Of a stretch of DNA of 64,000 nucleotides, positions 1 through 11,793 are shown piece by piece. The notes below the pieces were generated by a model. That model made no database searches, was not told the origin of the DNA, and saw only the letters and a list, made by a program, of their open reading frames with translations. Origin of the DNA: Pratylenchus scribneri. Its lineage: Eukaryota; Nematoda; Chromadorea; Rhabditida; Pratylenchidae. Numbering within the stretch: the first letter of the stretch is position 1; the number at the start of each line of letters is the position of its first letter. The position numbers were made by a program, and so were the translations under genes. The stretch covers positions 310,001-374,000 of the forward strand of contig JAQSEB010000112.1 of NCBI GenBank assembly GCA_030063045.1, read 5' to 3'.

Positions 1-242
1 TGAACAAAGAACGGAATGTATTCTGCCGATGCTGGCGCAGCAAAAAAGTCATAATAAAATTTTTAAAAATTATTTTCATCTTTTACAGTTTCCTTATTGC
101 GATCAAACGCATGTGAAGCATAATGAGGTTTGTCTTTTTACTGAATTTAATAATTTCCATTATTTATTCACTCCTAATTTAGGAGACCGGCGATAATGTA
201 GGCCCATTGGTGATCGTTAAGAAAAAGCAAAATTCTACTTGA
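1..242 (+). CDS. CDGSH iron-sulfur domain protein (CISD / mitoNEET-like), 3' end only
   Basis: Three exons are visible: 1-47 (frame starts at base 3), 89-127 and 183-242, joined in phase 0, with acceptors ttttacag and atttag. The joined protein contains C-R-C-W-R-S-K-K-F-P-Y-C-D-Q-T-H, which is the 3Cys-1His [2Fe-2S] ligand set of the CDGSH family (C-x-C-x2-S-x3-P-x-C-D-x-x-H), followed by the family tail GDNVGPLVIVKKK. Members are small outer-mitochondrial-membrane or ER Fe-S proteins that handle Fe-S cluster or redox transfer and iron homeostasis. The usual CDG is CDQ here, a change outside the ligands. The N-terminal membrane anchor lies off the window. Stop TGA at 240-242. Confidence 0.9.
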
Positions 243-933
243 GATGATTTTGAATGGATTATTGAAAATCATAAAATATTTTATCTTTTATTGTTCATTT
301 TTGCCATTTGTTTTATCAAAAAAAGTTAAATATGATATGAATGGAAAGATAGTTATTTGAATTTTTTAAAATAAATTCTGATATTGGAAACAAATTAAAC
401 TAAATCTTTATTTCGAAATATACACATTATGCTTTTTCACTATTAGGTGTACAATGATTTCTCTATTGTGAACTATTTAATTAATAAAAAATATTTTGAA
501 TAAAATAAAATTAAAAATTGGATAACGGTAATAAAAAATAAAATAAATCGAAATTTTCAATCATCTAATCCTTTTTTCTTATCTAACAATTAGAGCAAAA
601 ATCAGCTACTATCTAATAATGAAAATAATTCATAAAATTCATTTCCTCATTTCGTTTGTCACTCATGAGCTCATGACGATAGCAAAATTGTTATTGAAAT
701 TGTGATGGGTGAATTTTACGATTGTTTACCTGCCACAAAAAATTATTTCCTCGTTTGAATTTTAGAAATTTACATAATCCATTCATTTTTATCAAAACAA
801 GTTGGCTTGTTTGAAGTTTGGACTTCACAAAAGAGGACTCTTTAAAAGGCAGTGCTGAAATTGCTGTAGAGTCAATTTTTATATTTTACAACCAAATCTT
901 CAATTCCAACTATTTCAAAACCAATCATAAAAA
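243..933. other. Intergenic, AT-rich
   Basis: Downstream of the CISD gene and upstream of the Cys-rich gene. It probably holds the 3' UTR of the former and the promoter of the latter. I see no convincing coding exon or repeat pair. Confidence 0.5.
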
Positions 934-1627
934 ATGTCCACTAAATGCTTCTTCAAATTTCTGCTCACTGCCCAAATTGCTTTATGGATTGGATCGAGTT
1001 TTCTATGTCAGTGACAATTCCTTGTCAAAGACATTACATTTAAATTTTTGAAATGGGAAACCCATAAATTATTGAATTTCAACAAATTTTTTTGTCGTAA
1101 AATCTGATTTTTAAGCCCATAAAAATGGTTTAAATCTTTTTCCATTATTTAAATAATATCCTGCTTTTTAAGTTTTATACCCTAGCCTTGGCCTAAATTT
1201 AAATCAAATGTAAAAAAAACATTCCCTTAATTCCGATTAATTGAAAAATTTTGGGTTAATTCATTTTTATATGGGTAAAATTTTTTTATTTTCTTATTCG
1301 ATAAATTATCATATTTCAGATGGAATATCTTCTGGCGTTACAATTCAAGTTAAATGTGGATTGGCTTGCAATTGCTATGATGATCCAAATGCCAATCCAC
1401 AAGTTAATTACCAGAGTTGTGGTAGGGGAAATGAATTCATTCAAACATTTCCACCAAAATAAATGTTATTTTCAGAGGTATCCAGGCAAATTCCAATCCA
1501 TCAAAATCAGCCTGAACCAACTTGCACTTCGGTCAAAACAGACACGAGCATAGATGTGTTGGGCCGATGCGAATGCTGTAAGGCTCCACAAATGTGCACT
1601 GCACCAAATAATGGAATATGCCAATGA
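934..1627 (+). CDS. Small secreted cysteine-rich protein (108 aa)
   Basis: Three exons: 934-1006, 1320-1421 and 1476-1627, each join in phase 1 (donors gtcagt and gtaggg, acceptors atttcag and ttttcag). The second intron is only 54 nt. The protein starts with a textbook signal peptide (MSTKCFFKFLLTAQIALWIG...). The mature part is about 85 aa with ten cysteines in the clusters C-x3-C-x-C, then C, C, C-x-C-C, C and C, an even number that suits five disulfides. I recognise no family. The size, secretion signal and Cys density are those of secreted effector, defence or structural peptides, but function is unassigned. The gene sits about 0.7 kb after CISD on the same strand. Start chosen because it opens the signal peptide. 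Confidence 0.65.
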
Positions 1628-1826
1628 TTGATGTTTAATTGGACTATCCAATTCATAAATCAATGAAATATATTTAGAGAAACCAATTTAAAGAATTGAA
1701 AAATTGCCGAATGTTAGAATTTTGATCCTAATTTTCTCAAATAAAATTGTCGATCGATCTACCGGTTTCCGCCCTTTTTCTATTGTTGTTTGAGCTCTAG
1801 AGCCCAATTACTGATCAGTTACTGAT

Positions 1827-2013
1827 TAGAGTAGGATAGAGTCTGTTTTTAGACGGTCTCGGTTTGAAAACCCAGTTTTTGGTTTTTGAAAAAAGTCGGT
1901 TTACGGTTTCGGTTTCTCCTATTTTCAGTCAGTTATTATGAGCAAAATTTCGAAATTTCGGTCTGAAATTTCACCGATTTTCTCAAACCGAACCGACTCT
2001 GTCCTACTCTATT
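1827..2013. repeat. Palindromic MITE-like repeat, copy A
   Basis: The ends are inverted repeats (tagagtaggatagagtc at the left, gactctgtcctactcta at the right). The interior is made of cggtttcggttt / aaaccgaaccg-type sequence. Related copies occur at about 9681-9862, 11169-11345 and, longer, 54171-54722. It lies between the Cys-rich gene and the FLYWCH-like cluster. Confidence 0.7.
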
Positions 2014-2235
2014 ACTGACCCAAGATTACATTTGCCCTTTCGGCTTTTAAAACACTTTTGTTCCAAAATATTTACCAATTGAATAAATATGTCAGCAAAA
2101 TATTGATATTTTGGGAGGAATGATGAACATTAATGTCCTTGCTCCTTGTTCATTTCAATTTTATTGGTTCAACAACAAAAATTAGGTAACATTTCTTGAT
2201 TTAAAAAAATCGATCAACAAAATCTTGAAGTATAT

Positions 2236-4440
2236 TTAAGTGGAATTTTCTTTGCCACAATGTTCATGTTTTCCTCTTGTATACAAACATCCATTCTTTT
2301 GTAAATAAACACCAGCATAGTGGCATTTTTTCGCATTTGCTCCATAGTTTTGACAATATAAATTCAGTGTTGTTTTATTTGCGTCAACTTTATTAAAGCC
2401 GAATTTGGTGCGAAATTCTTCCCTTGAAATATTTTCGCCCATTTCCTTCTTAAATTTCCATAATTTTCCCAAACGGTCCATGTAATCATCGCCAACAATT
2501 GGTACATTTTTCGGTACTTATTTGGTTTGTATCCTCTTTTTTGTTGAGATGGGAAAACGTGATGGGACGGGACCCCCCTATGGGTCATTAATATGGTTGC
2601 GATAGTTAGGTAGATAAAAATTGCAAAATAGGTACTTAAATAGGTAGGATAAAGTGAAAAATTGGTACAAAAAAGGCAAAAATAGGTAAATAAAAGTGCA
2701 CTTTTTTTAAACATTTTTACCATATTTTTGGATCTTTTTAATCATTTTTTTACTAACTTTTCAAAGAAAAATGCCTAGGAAGCATCAAAATAAGTTTTTT
2801 ATTACAAAAATTTTTTCGGACTTGCGAGATTCGAACCTATACCCCACCCTAGTGCTCTTGCTCTCCATTCCAAAGGTCCCCCTCTTCGCCAATCGACCAA
2901 AATTTTCGGTGGTTGAGTTTTGCTTAATATTGCCAATTTAAGTATTTGAAAGGTCAAAAACTCATTTTTTATTTTCATTTACGCTGCCATGCTATTTTTC
3001 ACTGATTTAGGCATATTTTCTTGATTTTTTGCTGAAAAAAGGTTAAAATAGGTAAATTATGTACAAAAACTATAGGTAAATAGATGTGAAAAGTTCAAAA
3101 TAAGTAAAAAGATATTATAAAATGCAAGCTAGAAGCTTCAAACCAAGTGGAAAATGTGTTTTTCGTACGTATTTCAACGTTCTGATATCAGAAAAAATAG
3201 GAATTTACCTAACTATCGCAACCCTAGTCATTAAGTTTAGAGTTAGGTAAATTAAAGGTTACCGTGAATGATACCTATCCCTGATTGACCTTACATAAAC
3301 CTCTAACCATAATCTCCTGCTCATGACCCAAAAGGGGGACCCTTCAGTTTTCTCTTGTCGAATAAAAAGAGGATACAAACCAAATAAGAACCCATTTTTC
3401 TTCTAAAATATATTCAAATATTATAAAATTTTTATTAATATCACCTCAATTTTTGGGTGTTCATGTTTGCCTTTGGTGTACAAACATCCATTTGCTTTTG
3501 AATAAATTCCAGAAAATGGACATCTTTTCCCATTGGGCCCTTTCTTTTGACAATACAAATTGATTGTACTTTGCCGATTTTGAACCCGACTAAAACCAAA
3601 TTCTGTGCGAAATATTTCCGTAGAAATATTTTTGCCAATTTTCACACAAAAAGGCCAAAATTTTCCTTCACGATCCACATAATCTTTTTCTTGTTTTTCT
3701 GTCTTATTATAATTAAATGTATAAATGTTTTTGGAATATAAATTATTTGGTACATCGATTTTGTTTCCCATTTTTTAGCCAACTAGAGAAAAGTGAAGGG
3801 TCCCCCTTTGGGTCATCGGGATTAGGGTCATTGGGGGTCAATCCAAGGATAGGATATCATCCAAGCGAACCCCGAACCTTAAAACTCTAATCCTGATGAC
3901 CCAAATAGGGGAACCTTCACTTTTTTTACCTTCTCAAAAAAAGAGAAGACACAGTCGATAAATACCAATTTTACTCACTTCTTTGTCATTTTCCATTCCG
4001 TGTTTATGTTCATTTCTTGTGTAGAGAAGAGAATGTGACTTCAAGAAAATCGCTTGTAATGGACAATCTTGGACAGGGCAATAGAATTCTAGAGTCAATT
4101 TTTCCTCCTTGTCAGGCATGATTCCTCCCATTTCCTGACACAATTCCTCCAAGTGTTGTTCATCCTGGATTTGGCATTTAAAAGTCCAAATTTTGCCAGT
4201 GTTTTCATCCAGAAAATCGGGCTCATTTTCGTCATCATCTTCCGATTGGCTGATATTTTCTTCTTCTTCTTCAAATTCCATTCCAAATTCATCTTCATTG
4301 CCATCATTTTCTTCATGTTCCTTTTTAATTTCATCATTATCTAAATTTTATTTCATTTATTAGAATTATAATTGAATAATATATAATATTCTTTCCATTT
4401 TGCTATGGTTACCTTTCCAATTATATGAGCAGCCAGCCAT
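2236..4440 (-). CDS. FLYWCH-like zinc-finger protein(s), three related domains; model incomplete
   Basis: On the minus strand exon 4440-4413 (MAGCSYNWK) joins in phase 1 to 4340-3979, which has an acidic stretch followed by domain 1 (GKIWTF ... FYC-x4-C ... NEHKH). Domain 2 lies in about 3720-3421 (GKFWPF ... LYC-x7-C ... GKHEH) and domain 3 in about 2530-2236 (GKLWKF ... LYC-x7-C ... GKHEH, stop at 2236). Each has W, Cys, Cys and H-x-H in the order of FLYWCH/WRKY-GCM-like zinc fingers, which bind DNA and are common in nematode regulators and MULE transposases. The three are clearly paralogous. Exon 2 ends in a perfect gtgagt donor, but the exact acceptors for domains 2 and 3 are unclear. An ATG at 3771 could start a separate gene, and phases into domain 3 do not match. 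Inverted-repeat elements separate the exons. Confidence 0.55.
2517..3388. mobile_element. Inverted-repeat DNA element (872 bp) between FLYWCH-like exons
   Basis: Both ends carry the same 25-bp terminal inverted repeat: CTTATTTGGTTTGTATCCTC plus a T run at the left, its complement at 3364-3388. Subterminal gggacccccctatgggtcat (left) and atgacccaaaagggggaccc (right) are also inverted. No transposase is visible, so it is non-autonomous. I see no convincing target-site duplication. The left TIR abuts the start of FLYWCH-like domain 3 and, on the minus strand, supplies a possible ...aaataag splice acceptor. Confidence 0.65.
2819..2902 (-). other. tRNA-like sequence with pol III A and B boxes (degenerate)
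   Basis: On the minus strand TGGCGAAGAGG matches the A-box consensus and, about 50 nt later, GGTTCGAATC matches the B box, as in a tRNA with a variable arm. The acceptor and T stems do not pair well, so this looks like a tRNA pseudogene or a SINE-like head carried inside the inverted-repeat element, not a working tRNA gene. Confidence 0.4.
3788..3926. repeat. Palindromic MITE of the GGGTCCCC / TGGGTCAT family
   Basis: Left arm AAGTGAAGGGTCCCCCTTTG, right arm the imperfect complement (...ATAGGGGAACCTTCACTTT). The interior also folds back (gattagggtcatt versus actctaatcctgatgac). The same arm sequences recur at 33000-33180 and, in part, within the 2517-3388 element. Confidence 0.65.
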
Positions 4441-6779
4441 TTTGATTTTCAAATACAAATTTCAAATTATTATTGGGGAAATTCTGCAATAAAAAATTTA
4501 GCTGAAAATGGAAATATATTCTAAAAAAGTAGTATAAAAAATTTTTTGAATATTTTATTTTCAGAAATTATCAAAATTTTCTTTCTCGGATTGGTATATT
4601 TTCTTAAAAAGAAAGAAAGCATAAAAAATGTGATTCACCCTTCCTAAAATATTCAGCTAAAAGGTATGAAAGCAAGGGAAATTCAGCTTTTACTAAAAAA
4701 ATGATTCAATCCATTTACCATTTCCGAGAGAATAAACCCTAATATTTTATTTCATTTTGTCTGCCATTCATCAGCAAGGTTTGCAGTGGCCTTAAGAAAA
4801 ATAATGGGAATTAGAAAGTGATTTTGAATGAATAATAATTGAGAATAAAAAATTTATACCTCATGTTTGAGAGAAATTCCCTTAGAAATTGAAAATGGAA
4901 TTGAATTGAATAGAAATTCTGATTGATATGAAATATGAATCAATCATCTTCCATGTTTACGTATTAATAATAATATAATCTTGGAGAGGATCATTTTAAT
5001 AATTTATTTATTATTTATTCACATGTCAATCACATTTATCAATTTCTTCTTCATTCATCATTTATGATTTTTATTTTATTTTGCGGATATTAATAAATAT
5101 ATTGCTTAAAAATGATATCAATGGCAAAAGTATGCCGATAATAAATTTGTTTAAAAAGAATAAGATTGTTTAATCATCATAATTCGGTAAATATAAATAT
5201 CCATATTCTATGTTCTATCCACATTAGCCATTTCTTTTTTAGCTAATTTTATTTTTTGATTCCAGTTAAATATTAAATAAAAAAATTCATCAGGATCTTT
5301 ACACTTTATACAATCTTAATTAATTCATTCTGTCTCCAAATGTTTCTGTTTACTGTACGGTCTAAAAATGCCCAGAAGCAATAATGCGCTATCGGTGGAA
5401 AAATTATTCTCCCCAGTAACAATCAATAAATGCTCGCGTGGCCTCAATTAATTTATTCATTAACAAACTTAGTTATATTTAAATTCAAGGAAGGGCAAAC
5501 GGCAGTAACTATGGCCAGAGAATTTCTCTTTCTTAAATCTGTCGGTGTCGGTCAATTGCTTGTCTGTTTCAAATGCAATGCAAAGCTCTGCTCGGCAAAA
5601 AGTTTATAGCTATATTTCAATTTAATTTAATCAATTAAAAAAAATTAATTTCTTTGAAAATATTAATTAAGCGAAAATCGGTAGATATAAATCAGAATTT
5701 TTTGTCGAGATTATAAAATAAATGATGAACACAGAGCTCATTCATAAACCCTATCCAATATTTATTCCCTGTATTACTTATATCTTGATTTGGCTAAATT
5801 TCATTATTTCAAAAATTCCATTTTAATCAAGAAAATATATCGATAAATTCATGCTTTCGGATTTATTTCCCATATTTACATAAATTTTTAGCAAATATTA
5901 GCAGTTTTGATTAAAGTTGATGCAAAGCTGAACGGAGATTTATTTTCATTGTCACCATTCATCAACAATAAAATTGGCGGTGATTTTATTGTTGGGTGTG
6001 GGGATGGGGATGGGGCAGCCACCACCACAAGCAGCAGCCCATATCGATTCATCCACATTCATTTTCTTCATTTCGTCAATGAAATGAAAATGATTCATAA
6101 GCAAACGTATTCTTTCGCCTATATTATAAATATTTATAAATTAACCTAGTTTCTCAACCAAAATTTAGTCAATATTCTTAATTAATATAATATTATTTAA
6201 ATCCAATTAATAAACCGAACACCCGGCTTTTGTTTACCCAAAGAAAAAGGTTTTGAGTTATATTTAAATTCATATAAAATACTGGTTTACTGGTTCCTTA
6301 TTTTGGGTTTAGGTTTCAGGCCAGTTTATAAAATGACTCCATCAAATTCCATTCCCTTTCTTTCCTTTACTTTTTTATTCGGTCCTTTGTCCATTCCTCT
6401 TCTTGGCTTTTCCCCATTCCTTTTACGACCCCTTTTACTTCCCCATTCTCCACTCTCCAGTCTCCATCCCGCTCTTATTATTATTACGCGAAAGCTTTTC
6501 TCCACGTCAAAAATTCCCAGTACCATTTTTTGACAACTCACCTTTACTTGTTCTTTTTTTTTATATTTAATCAATTTTGTTAATAATGCTTTTATTAAAT
6601 ATGCAGTCAATTTTGCCACCTTTTTCTCCCGCTTTTCTCACTCCTTTCTCACTTTTTTCATTCTCAGCGCTGACCCCCTCTTTAAAAAGGAGAGTCGATT
6701 GCAATAATTATCGTAAACTGTAAATTTAATCTCAAATTTTAGACAAAAACTCATTTATCTTTAAATATTATTCATTCAA
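4441..6779. other. Intergenic, no gene recognised
   Basis: Very AT-rich. It separates two divergent genes (FLYWCH-like on minus, LURP-one-like on plus). A G-rich stretch lies around 5993-6015. Short ORFs around 5907-6149 and 6303-6533 have no recognisable domain and no supporting splice structure. Confidence 0.5.
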
Positions 6780-7657
6780 ATGAACGGGTCCAACATTGGC
6801 TACCAATATTTACCGGGCGGCACATATCCACCCGGCTGCATTCTGCCAATTCCCACTCGATGGCAGGTCAAACAAAATTGGATGTGGGGCAGTATGACCA
6901 TCAAGGACGAATGGGGAGCGGACATTTTCCAGGCAGAGGCCAAATTGTTCACAATTGGCCATCAACTTCATTTTATTGACAATCGGGTTGGGGCGGAAGT
7001 GGCCTATGTGAAACAGCAAATACGACTTGGAATGCCCAAATATTCCATTTTTGTTGGTCAGTCTGTGATTTGGGAATTTTATTAAAAAATACATTTAGTA
7101 ATTTTTTCCATAATTTTAAAGACGAATTTTATTTCATTGATTTTTTGAAACCTTTACTAACCATGATCTTTACCCTCTCTATCCATTAATTTAATAAAAT
7201 ACCTTTAAAAATTGAAAATTTAAACCAAAAATTTTTATGACAAAACATCAAAATTTGCCAAAAAGTCATTTTTAAAACTAAATCCAATTTATTTCAAAGA
7301 TGGCCGTGAATATGCACAAATTAAGCGTAAATTAACATTTTTGCAACCCGAATTCACTATTGAACGAATCGATGGGGAACCGGTTTTGGTGACTGGCGAT
7401 TGGGCTGCCCATTCCTACACATTCCAAGACAGAGGTCTTTCCCAAATTAATTTATTTATAATTTTAATTTAATTAAATAAAAATTAATTATATTAAATTA
7501 ATATTTTTTCAAATCAGATGGCGAAATTATTGCCACTGTCGAGAAGAAATGGTTGACAATGCGTGACACATACACCGTAGAAATTCAGCCACAACAAAAT
7601 GTGATATTCATTCTGGCATGTTGCATTGTGATCGACAAATGCACAACAAAAACTTGA
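6780..7657 (+). CDS. LURP-one-related / phospholipid-scramblase-like protein (183 aa)
   Basis: Three exons 6780-7056, 7300-7434 and 7518-7657 all join in phase 1 (donors gtcagt and gtcttt, acceptors tttcaaag and aaatcag). The protein is one beta-rich domain: K-Q-N-W-M-W-G-S-M-T-I-K-D-E-W-G near the N terminus, then a segment ending D-G-R-E-Y-A-Q-I-K-R-K, P-E-F-T-I, V-T-G-D-W-A-A-H-S-Y, then G-E-I-I-A-T-V-E-K-K-W and D-T-Y-T-V-E-I. This is the order of the LURP-one/tubby-C-like fold shared with scramblases. Family roles include membrane or phosphoinositide binding, and the metazoan members are poorly characterised. The short N-terminal stretch is Gly/Pro-rich (YLPGGTYPPG). No signal peptide or membrane helix is evident. 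Confidence 0.75.
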
Positions 7658-9251
7658 TTGGAAATTGGAATCTGCATTTTTCAGATGAATTTTTTGATCT
7701 GACATGTCTTTTTTCCATAATTAATTTGTATTTATTCAAATTTTAATTTTTTATTCTATTAAAATAAAAATTATGCAAAGATATGGTTTTAAATATACGT
7801 ACGAAATCCTAGCTATTATTTACGATTTAATTGCAATTTTTTGTATAATAAATGTTGTAATTTTTGTTATAAGAAAATGCAAAATATAGGAAAACTACAA
7901 ATTCTTCCATTAATTGAATCCCAGTGGAATATGTCCAAATTAATTATTGACGTCTTTAAAGAAAAGAATAAATTAAGAAAAACTTACATAGAAAATGCCC
8001 TCATCTGTCCTTGGAAAGTCAACAAATATTTTTGAGATTAAAATTTTTTGAAACTTTGAATTCATAAATATTATTTTTTGACAATACCTAAATTAATTAT
8101 TTTTTCAACCATAATTTGTGGCTACATTTAGGCTAATAAGGCCAAAGAATATGATGATAATTATACCTTCGACATACCTATTTATGGAAGTGACTTTTCA
8201 AATAAAAGACTTATGTTAAAGTTAAAAATATTTTATTTAAGATTGAATTTTAATATACATTGATTTTTAATGAAATATTTAGATTTACCCCATTATTTAT
8301 TTTATTATACTATTTCAACCCTGTAAGATTTGGACATTTTCATTTTGTTGGTCCCAGATGGCATTCAATAGTGGCGGATGTGCCCCCTAATCCATTTTAC
8401 ATTCTCCGTCCCCACAAATTCAATCTAATTCTTCCCCCACCCCTCTTCATCCGTTCACAAGAGCCCTATTACTCCCCCGGGCACTCGCCTCATTTTTTTC
8501 CGGCGAGTTAACCCCTCGGGGAAAAGGTCAATATGGGCACATTTTTGTGTTTGCCATCCGTCAATTTACAATCCCTTTTTTTCAATGCAAAAATCTTGTT
8601 TAAGCTTATCAAAAAATATTTAATAGAATATAATTGATAGAACAATTTTTTGATTTAAATCCAGAAATAATTCAAGCGCCAAAAATAAGGTACTTTGGGT
8701 ACTTATTATTTATTTGAAATCAGATTTCTAAGGAATGAATGATCTAGGATTAGGGTTAGGGATATATGAGATTAAACTATCCCAGAATAACCCTAACCCT
8801 ATAACGAATGACCAAAAGGGGTCATCTTCAATTTTCCCCAGTTGACCCAAAAACTGGTACCAGATAACCGAAATATCTAATTTTGGATATTAAACATGAA
8901 AATGAACTTAATTCAATAATATTTGGTCATATTTGTAAGGCAATTCCGACATCTATAATTGATAGCTTTTCATGGTTAATTTTGTCAAATTAGTAAATTA
9001 GAAGGAAACAAATGAAGGGCTAATTAATGTTTACGATCAATTTAAAAATACTATAGAAATTAAATTGAAGCATTTGAAATTTTTTAGAAAATTCAAATTT
9101 TAGTCCCAATTAAATTGTTTTGAAAATTTTAAATTATTGCTTTAATTTAATTGAATTGTATTAAGTTGTAAAATGCAAATATTTTTTTTTGTAATTTAAT
9201 TCTATTTTAGACGAATCCAACAAAGTTTCCTATTAATAATTAAAAGAAAGA
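7658..9251. other. Intergenic, includes a small inverted TTAGGG-like repeat
   Basis: No gene is supported. Around 8740-8830 an inverted pair (gattagggttaggg and ataaccctaaccct) and aaaaggggtcatcttcaa resemble the GGGTC MITE family. The ORF at 8260-8511 is Pro/Phe-rich with no domain or splice context. Confidence 0.45.
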
Positions 9252-11793
9252 ATGGGAAATAAACAAAATGTTTCTCCACCTCCTCCTCCATCTCGAGCAT
9301 ATTCCACCGGTACACCTCCATCTTCATCTTCCAATCATTTATTACAAACCAATTCACAACAACATCATCGAATAAATCGGCGCCGTTCCGATTTCCAGCA
9401 AAATAGTAGGAGGAGTCAAAATTCCTATCAAATTAGTGGAAATGGCACAAACAATATTGGAAACAGTGTTCCCGCTGTAATGATTACTCCGAATAAGAAT
9501 TCTGCCATGATTACAATTCAAAATGATGCTTCTTCGAATGATACAACCGTATCGGAAAGAATTCGGCCGATTAGTGAGTGGAACTTTTTGTAAAAGGATA
9601 ACTTTTATTTAATTTTATCTTTATCTAATTTAATTTACCCGAAATAATTATATTTAGAATCAAAAATTAACATTTTAAATAGGATTGGACAGAGTTGGTT
9701 TTTCGAATTTATTGATTTGAAACCGGGTTTTCGGTTTTTCAAAAAATGCCGTTTCGGTTTCACATATTACATATTTCTGTTTTTTGAGCAAAATTTCTCA
9801 ATTTCGATTTGAAATTTCATCCATTTTTTTAAACCGAAACTGACTTTGTCCAAAAATTTTTACTAACAAAATTCCGCTTTAAATTAATTCCTTCACAAAA
9901 TAGCCCTCCCCCCCCCCCTAACCAATACTAAATCCTTTTTATAAATCAGAGCAATAGTAATATGGCTCCAAAAAATTCCATTTAGATATTCACAGATTTT
10001 ATGGATAAATCATAGGATTGCCAAAAGGAAAATTTAAATTCGAGTATCATAAAATTTATGTTTAGAATAGAATCCAAAATTGGGAAATTATCGCTCAAAA
10101 TAAAAATCGAAGCATAAATTTTTTAAATAATTTCTAAATATTAATTTTAGAAGGGAGACGCTATAGCATTGCAAATGTGAATTCAAGAGGATCCAATGTT
10201 ATTAAACCAAAAAGAATTACACCACGTCAATGTCATTTGTGCATAAAATCATGGAATAAAAGGGCACCAAAAAATCGAGTAGTAAAGGATATTTTTGCAA
10301 GTATTAATTTTTTTTACATTTAAAATAATGTTAAAATTTGCAGCAATTTTTACGGAAGCGGAGGAATTGAAATCAACTTTTGGCATTGAAATTGGCGCAG
10401 TGGGTAAAAAATTGAGGGCAGATTCCAATTTTATTTCGCATACAAATATGTAATTTTTTTTAATATTATTCAATTAATATTCAACACAATTAAGGTTTAC
10501 GGACACGTTAGATTTTGTGATTCGAAATTTGGATGATCTCTCACTGGTTATCGAAAATACTGAACAATTGGGAAGGTAATAATATCAAAAATAAAATTAA
10601 CTGAATTTTATGGATTTATGCAATCTTTAGATATTTTTTAGAACATTTTATTTTCAAAATGATCGATTATAGAATGTAATTTGCCAAAAAAAGGAAAACC
10701 AGAATTTTTAACTATTTTATTAAGTTTTTGGGCATAAATTTTTGCCAATGAAATCCACTAATTCTATCTTATTAAATGTTTTCATTCCAATTAAAGCTAT
10801 AAATTGATAAAAAAATTTAGCAAACTACCTTAAAAAATTAATTTATAGCCATAATTCGTTCCATTAAAAATTATAAAATTATATAAAATATTTAAAATTT
10901 ATTAATTAAAGGCGTCATGCTAGTTTCCCATTGGAAAATGGATTTCGACCAGAATATTGGAATCTTTTTTGTGAATGCATTATTGATGGAATCTCGGCCG
11001 GTGAAGAAGATAAAGAAACACAAATTGCCTGGCGACAATTAGTGCAAACAATTGTCTATTATATGAAGTAAATTCTTCTGATTTATTAGGAGTTTATATA
11101 AGCAAAAATTTTAATTAAATTTTTTCCTAGTTTTAATATATTTTCTCATTAATGGTAATTGGTAATTAGTAGAATAGGATAGAGTCGGTTAAGATTTGAA
11201 AAATCGATTGAATTTCAAACCGAAATTCGGAAATTTACTCAAAATAACTGAAAATAGGAGAAATCGAAATCAAAAGATTTTTTCTAAAACGAGAACCTTC
11301 CTTATTTTCGAACTGACCTTTCGAAAAATCGACTCTATCCTAATCAAGCAACAGGAATTTTGGGCGTGATTATTTAAAATTTTTACATGTTTTTAGTAAG
11401 TAATGCTTATTCATATATAGGCATATTTGTAAATGCAAGCATTACCTTATAGCCAAATTAGCACTGAAATAGGGAATTTGTGTTTGGCTTCTTAAATAAG
11501 TATGGAAAATTTTTTCTGAAAAATGTTATTTATAAAAATTTTTGGTACACGTTAAATCCATAATCATAATTAATATTATTATTTAAAAATTTCTTTGTAG
11601 ACTTGGCTATGATCGTGAAAAAATTCGTCTCACACGTCATTCATCATTTCGGCGTTCAACTTCACCAATGCCAGCGGCAAGAATGCAGCAACAATCACAG
11701 CAACAAGGGCATAAAATATCATCAACTTCTAGCCATATACAATCAGCCAATTCTTCTTCTCAATTCTCAGAAAATCGGCATACGAATGAATAA
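9252..11793 (+). CDS. Globin with N- and C-terminal extensions (335 aa)
   Basis: Six exons: 9252-9573, 10151-10300, 10344-10449, 10495-10575, 10912-11067 and 11601-11793; phases 1,1,2,2,2 agree at every join. Residues about 130-270 are a globin: helix A W-N-K-R-A-P, E-region I-S-H-T-N-M-F-T-D-T-L with distal His near 190 (E7), then E-Q-L-G-R-R-H-A-S-F with proximal His near 221 (F8), and the C-terminal helix A-W-R-Q-L-V-Q-T-I-V-Y-Y-M. The ~107-residue N-terminal extension is Ser/Asn/Gln/Pro-rich and the ~64-residue tail is Arg/Ser/Gln-rich; both look disordered. The start MGNKQNV fits the N-myristoylation pattern, as in some membrane-attached nematode globins. Role inferred: haem-based O2 binding, redox or signalling, not bulk oxygen storage. 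Confidence 0.85.
9681..9862. repeat. Palindromic repeat, copy B (intron of the globin gene)
   Basis: aggattggacagagttggtt at the left, aaactgactttgtcc at the right, with cggtttttc / aaaccgaaac inside. Diverged copy of the element at 1827-2013, in globin intron 1. Confidence 0.6.
11169..11345. repeat. Palindromic repeat, copy C (intron of the globin gene)
   Basis: Left end agaataggatagagtcggtt, right end aatcgactctatcctaatc. Same family as copies A and B, in globin intron 5. Confidence 0.65.

Noticed and set aside
8260..8511. Pro/Phe-rich 83-residue ORF
   Set aside because: No signal peptide, domain, or splice context; composition follows the local DNA.
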